From contig NZ_CP061281.1 of the NCBI RefSeq assembly GCF_014621695.1, positions 7,626,001-7,690,000 of the forward strand: a DNA stretch of 64,000 nucleotides, read 5' to 3'. The notes beneath the pieces are model-generated. The model was not told the DNA's origin. It searched no databases and saw only the letters and a list, made by a program, of their open reading frames with translations. This stretch comes from Streptomyces xanthii (GTDB lineage: Bacteria; Actinomycetota; Actinomycetes; Streptomycetales; Streptomycetaceae). Made by a program: the position numbers and the translations under genes. Of this stretch, positions 60,940-64,000 are shown in pieces. Every line of letters starts with the position of its first letter. Within the stretch, counting starts at the first letter, position 1.

Positions 60940-61508
60940 TTACGCAGCCGTAAAGCTCAAGGCGAGGCCGGCCGCCAACTCCCGGGACGGCAGCCGGACA
61001 TGCTCCCCGTCGCGTACCAGCATCTCGCCGCCGACCAGTACGGCCGCCACCGTCCTGCTGCCCGCACACGTCAACAGCGTGGCTCCCGGATCGCGGACCG
61101 GAAGGCAGGCGTAGTCCCGGTCGAAGCGGTGCAGGACGATCCGTACACGAGGGTCGCGCCGAACACGGCGGCGAGCCCGTGCTCCTGCCCGATCAGGATC
61201 GCGGGGGTGATCGCGGTGAACGTGGAGCCCATCACGATCGGCAACCGCGCCCCGAACCACTTCGACCCCAGCGACTGCAACACGGTGGCGACCCCGCTGA
61301 CCAGCAGGTTCGCGCTGATGAGCAGACGTATCCGGTCCTCGGGCAGATGCAGCGCGGTGCCCACCAGCAGCGGCATGGTGGCCATGCCCGCGTACGCGAC
61401 GAGCAGATGCTGCAAGCTCAGCGGAACGAGCCGCCTCCACGGCGGCCGTACGTCCACGGGGTGCGGTCCCAGGTGTGCGGGCGCGACGGCATGCTCGACA
61501 ACAGCCAT
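60940..61508 (-). pseudogene. Deletion fusion: NCS2 permease N-terminus joined to amidohydrolase C-terminus
   Basis: The 5' part (start ATG 61508) reads as the first ~120 residues of a second NCS2 permease (VPLSLQHLLVAYAGMATMPLLVG, SLGSKWFGARLPIVMGSTFTAITPAILIG, ending GLAAVFGATLVYG). At about 61140 the sequence changes to the last ~60 residues of an amidohydrolase, in another frame (DRDYACLPVRDPGATLL, VAAVLVGGEMLVRDGEHVRLPSRELA). A large deletion probably removed the rest of both genes. The intact oxygenase and NCS2 genes next door suggest this was once a longer purine-catabolic cluster. The exact amidohydrolase (8-oxoguanine deaminase or similar) is uncertain. Confidence 0.75.
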
Positions 61509-61693
61509 CGTTCCTCCTCGCAGCTCGGCGGAAGACGGCTGGTTAGCGCCCGGGCCGGCCCCGCACCCGTACACCCACCGGCCGTTGCAGCCATGACCGG
61601 TGTGGGGGTGACGCTAGGAAGGAGGTGTTTCGGCGGCGTTGCGGTCAGGAAACTGCGGCGTACCCGAACGGCGCGGCGCAGACCGGAGGAGGG

Positions 61694-62128
61694 TCAGGCG
61701 AGGCAGAACTCGTTGCCCTCGAGGTCCTGCATCACAATGCAGGACTCGTTCTCTTCATCGGCATACATCGTGCGCACATGTGTTCCGCCGAGCGCGACCA
61801 GCCGCGCGCATTCGGCCTCCAGCGTGGACAGTCGCTCGTCCCCCACGAGTCCCAGGCCGGCCCGCACGTCGAGATGCACGCGGTTCTTGACCTTCTTGCT
61901 CTCGGGGACGCGCTGGAAGAGTACGCGGGGGCCGGCGCCCGAGGGATCGGTGCACCCGAAGTAGACGATCCGCTCCTGAGACGGCAGCGAAAGGTCGTAC
62001 TCCTCCCAGGAGGCGAACCCCTCCGGTACCGGAGGTACGACGTACCCGAGGACTTCGCACCAGAATGCGGCGAGGCGCGTGGGTTCCGCGCAGTCGATGG
62101 TCACCTGGAGCTGCTTGATCGTGGACAT
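61694..62128 (-). CDS. VOC/glyoxalase-family protein
   Basis: 144 aa, glyoxalase-like fold with two beta-alpha-beta-beta-beta units: LQVTIDCAEPTRLAAFWCEVLGY and NRVHLDVRAGLG, ending MQDLEGNEFCLA. It is of the Glyoxalase_6-like group. Metal ligands and substrate are not certain; the family includes antibiotic-binding and isomerase proteins. Confidence 0.85.
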   Translation of the reverse strand: MSTIKQLQVTIDCAEPTRLAAFWCEVLGYVVPPVPEGFASWEEYDLSLPSQERIVYFGCTDPSGAGPRVLFQRVPESKKVKNRVHLDVRAGLGLVGDERLSTLEAECARLVALGGTHVRTMYADEENESCIVMQDLEGNEFCLA

Positions 62129-62199
62129 CGGCGCACGATAGCAGTGGCCCCGCTCGTCTCCGCAGGTGGGAAGGCTCGTGCGCGGCGGGGGGCGCCGTC

Positions 62200-62616
62200 C
62201 TACGCCCGGTGGGAAGTCTCGCCGAGGCTGCCGGGAGTGCCGGGAGGTGTGGGCGTCGTGATGCCGCTGCCCGCACCGCTGCTGTAGTGGGTGCCCAGCT
62301 CCTCGTGGTACTCGGTGTTGCCGAGGTGCTTGTTCTTGTCGAACTCAGGAGCAGCCTTGATCTGCTCCTTGCTGCGCCCGACGCTGATCGTCTTCGCGTC
62401 CGGGTCGATGTGCGTGATCGTGCCGGCGGGCAGCATGACCTCCTTGCCGAAGATCCACACGCCGGTGTCGACGACGATGTACTGGCCTCCGACCTCCTGG
62501 GAGTGTTTGTCGACCTTGCCGATGCTGCCGTCCGTCGCCTCGACCTTGTACCCGGTCAGATCGGTGTCCGGGGTGTAGCCGGCGGCGGACGGGTAGTTCC
62601 AGATGCTCTCGCTCAT
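62200..62616 (-). CDS. PRC-barrel domain protein
   Basis: 138 aa. PRC-barrel core (DLTGYKVEATDGSIGKVD...GGQYIVVDTGVWIFGKEVMLPAGTI) plus a C-terminal tail rich in His, Gly and Thr (GTHYSSGAGSGITTPTPPG). Such cytosolic proteins in Streptomyces often appear with stress genes; activity unknown. ATG 62616 has GAGG upstream. Confidence 0.88.
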   Translation of the reverse strand: MSESIWNYPSAAGYTPDTDLTGYKVEATDGSIGKVDKHSQEVGGQYIVVDTGVWIFGKEVMLPAGTITHIDPDAKTISVGRSKEQIKAAPEFDKNKHLGNTEYHEELGTHYSSGAGSGITTPTPPGTPGSLGETSHRA

Positions 62617-62915
62617 GAGTCATCCTCCGCAGATCGTGGTACGCGGACGATTGCTGCGTTTCGTGCGGTGCGCCCGATTTTGCGCTCGCGGCCCGAGTTC
62701 CCTGCCGCGCGGGGATAAACCTGCTCGTCCTCTGGATGCGGGACCGGGCGGCTGGAGTCCGAGGGGCCACAGGCGGCGCGAGCGGCGTCGCCGACGTGTG
62801 TCGGCCGTGATGTATGTACGACACAAGCAGCGGGCTAGGGTGGCAACGGGGGAAGGGGCGTCACCGTCGACGCCGGCAAACGCCACGCCCCAAGGGGAAA
62901 GGGAGAACACCGCAC

Positions 62916-63896
62916 GTGAGCACTGCCTCGTTCACTTCTCGCGTCCTGGCCCTCGAGGAGTTCGGCACGCTGCCGAGGCTCGCGGAGCGGACCGTGCCCG
63001 CGCCGATGCCCGGTCACACCCTGGTCCGGGTGGTCGCGGCCACCGTCGCCCATCTCGACCTGAACATCCTCGACGGGCAGTTCGGAATCCTTCCCCAGCT
63101 GCCGTTCGTCCCCGGCACCCAGGGCAGCGGCTACGTCGTCGCTTCGGACACACACCCTGAGGGGGCGCTCGTCCGACTGCGCGGCGAAGGACTGGGGCTG
63201 AGCCGCGACGGCGCCTGGACCGAGCACGCGCTCGTCCCGGACGCCGCCGTGGAAACCATGCCCGAGGGCACCGACCCCGCTCTGGCCTGCATCTACTTCT
63301 CGCCGGTCGGCACCGCCTGGGCGGCGGTGCACGCGATCGCCAAGGTGCGGCCGGGGGAGCGGGTGCTGGTGACCGGCGCGTCCGGCGCGGTCGGCGCCAT
63401 GGCCGCACAGCTCGCGGCACGGGCCGGTGCGGAGGTGATCGGAGCGGTAGGGCGTCAGGCGAAGCTGCGGCACGTACCCGGCGTCGCCAAGGCGCTGCTC
63501 GCCTCCGAACTCACCGAGGAGGCGATCGGGGGCAAGGTCGACGCGCTGATCGACACGGTCGGCGGCCGGATCCTGCGCGACGCCCTCACCCTCGTCCGCC
63601 CACGAGGCAGAGCCGCGCTCCTCGGCTACACGGCCGGCCGCGAACTCGCCCTGGACCTCGCGGACTTCTTCCTCGCCGACGTCGCGCTCCTCCCCGTCAA
63701 CATGATCTCCCGCGGTCAGGAAGTGGCTCCCGAAGTGCTGCGCCTGCTGCCTGACCTGTCCTCGGGCGCGCTGACCCTGCCGTACGAGCGGTACCGAATG
63801 GACGCGCTCGGCGAAGCCGTGGAGCGGCTGCGTACGGGCAGCGCTGTGGGAAGGATCGTGCTCGACATGGGGGATACCGGCGATACCGGCCTCTGA
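62916..63896 (+). CDS. Zinc-free MDR oxidoreductase (quinone reductase-like)
   Basis: About 326 aa. N-terminal GroES-like domain (LAEFG-type start; PGHTLVRVVAATVAHLDLNILDGQFG) and Rossmann domain with VLVTGASGAVGAMAAQLAARAG. Zinc-ligand Cys are absent. It probably reduces a quinone or enoyl compound with NADPH. GTG start 62916 after GGGAGA. It is separate in sequence from the similar enzyme at 25055-25966. Confidence 0.88.
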   Translation: MSTASFTSRVLALEEFGTLPRLAERTVPAPMPGHTLVRVVAATVAHLDLNILDGQFGILPQLPFVPGTQGSGYVVASDTHPEGALVRLRGEGLGLSRDGAWTEHALVPDAAVETMPEGTDPALACIYFSPVGTAWAAVHAIAKVRPGERVLVTGASGAVGAMAAQLAARAGAEVIGAVGRQAKLRHVPGVAKALLASELTEEAIGGKVDALIDTVGGRILRDALTLVRPRGRAALLGYTAGRELALDLADFFLADVALLPVNMISRGQEVAPEVLRLLPDLSSGALTLPYERYRMDALGEAVERLRTGSAVGRIVLDMGDTGDTGL

Positions 63897-64000
63897 TCTC
63901 TGCACAGGTGGGGATCCTCTGTGTCAGCAGCGCGTCTCGATCGCCAGGAGTCACCGTACGGAGATGTTCACCGGCCAGGTCGTCGCGTCCGTACTTTCCG

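Noticed and set aside
1..64000. CRISPR arrays, tRNA/rRNA genes, IS elements or prophage genes
   Set aside because: I looked for regular spaced repeats, cloverleaf-like stretches, and transposase or integrase motifs in the proteins and saw none.

Overview
The base composition, codon use (strong G/C in third positions) and gene families (SARP, LuxR/TrmB-like and MmyB regulators, a GAF-PP2C-HATPase protein, DUF2267, RheA/Hsp18, Tat lipoproteins) point to a Streptomyces or very close actinomycete chromosome. This is inferred from the sequence only. No rRNA, tRNA, CRISPR array, IS element or phage module was recognised. The first gene is cut by the window edge.

Region 1 (1-13.8 kb). The 3' end of an acyl-CoA synthetase and an exported S33-type peptidase are followed by the most interesting unit: ten translationally coupled plus-strand genes (2255-13761) behind a Zur-like inverted repeat (2142-2162). 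They encode an ATP-grasp ligase, a DUF4213/DUF364 'heavy-metal chelation' protein, a cysteine-synthase-like PLP enzyme, an enolase-superfamily dipeptide-epimerase-like protein, an MFS exporter, a SAM methyltransferase with a repeat-bearing N-terminus, and a complete Opp/Nik-type importer (Tat lipoprotein, two permeases, one fused double ATPase). I read this as a zinc-responsive pathway that makes, exports and re-imports a small amino-acid-derived metallophore without NRPS or nicotianamine-synthase genes.

Region 2 (13.8-25 kb). A mix of exported proteins (lipase, crystallin-like protein, DUF4097 lipoprotein, M4 metalloprotease, alpha/beta hydrolase), an isochorismatase-family hydrolase, a PP2C-type signalling protein, and an organoarsenical module (arsR divergent from an ArsO-like flavoprotein and ArsI) with three matching operator copies.

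Region 3 (25-34 kb). A quinone reductase and a ROK repressor lie divergent from a carbohydrate operon: Gfo/Idh/MocA dehydrogenase, sugar-binding lipoprotein, two permeases and a secreted beta-helix protein. The second permease is frameshifted by an extra copy of a 5-bp repeat.

Region 4 (34-50.8 kb). Accessory metabolism and regulators: S33 peptidase, LuxR/TrmB-like regulators, aldo/keto reductase, MmyB regulator with SDR, FMN reductase, TetR with a beta-lactamase-fold hydrolase, and a SARP. Two genes here (a DinB-like protein and an alpha/beta hydrolase) carry internal deletions with frameshift.

Region 5 (50.8-64 kb). A lipoprotein/ABC/FtsX/mini-peptide cassette, a small secreted protein with a clear terminator, a stress island (two DUF2267 proteins, Hsp18, RheA with its operator), an NCS2 purine permease with a 2OG-Fe(II) oxygenase, a fused remnant of a second NCS2 permease and an amidohydrolase, then VOC, PRC-barrel and quinone reductase genes.
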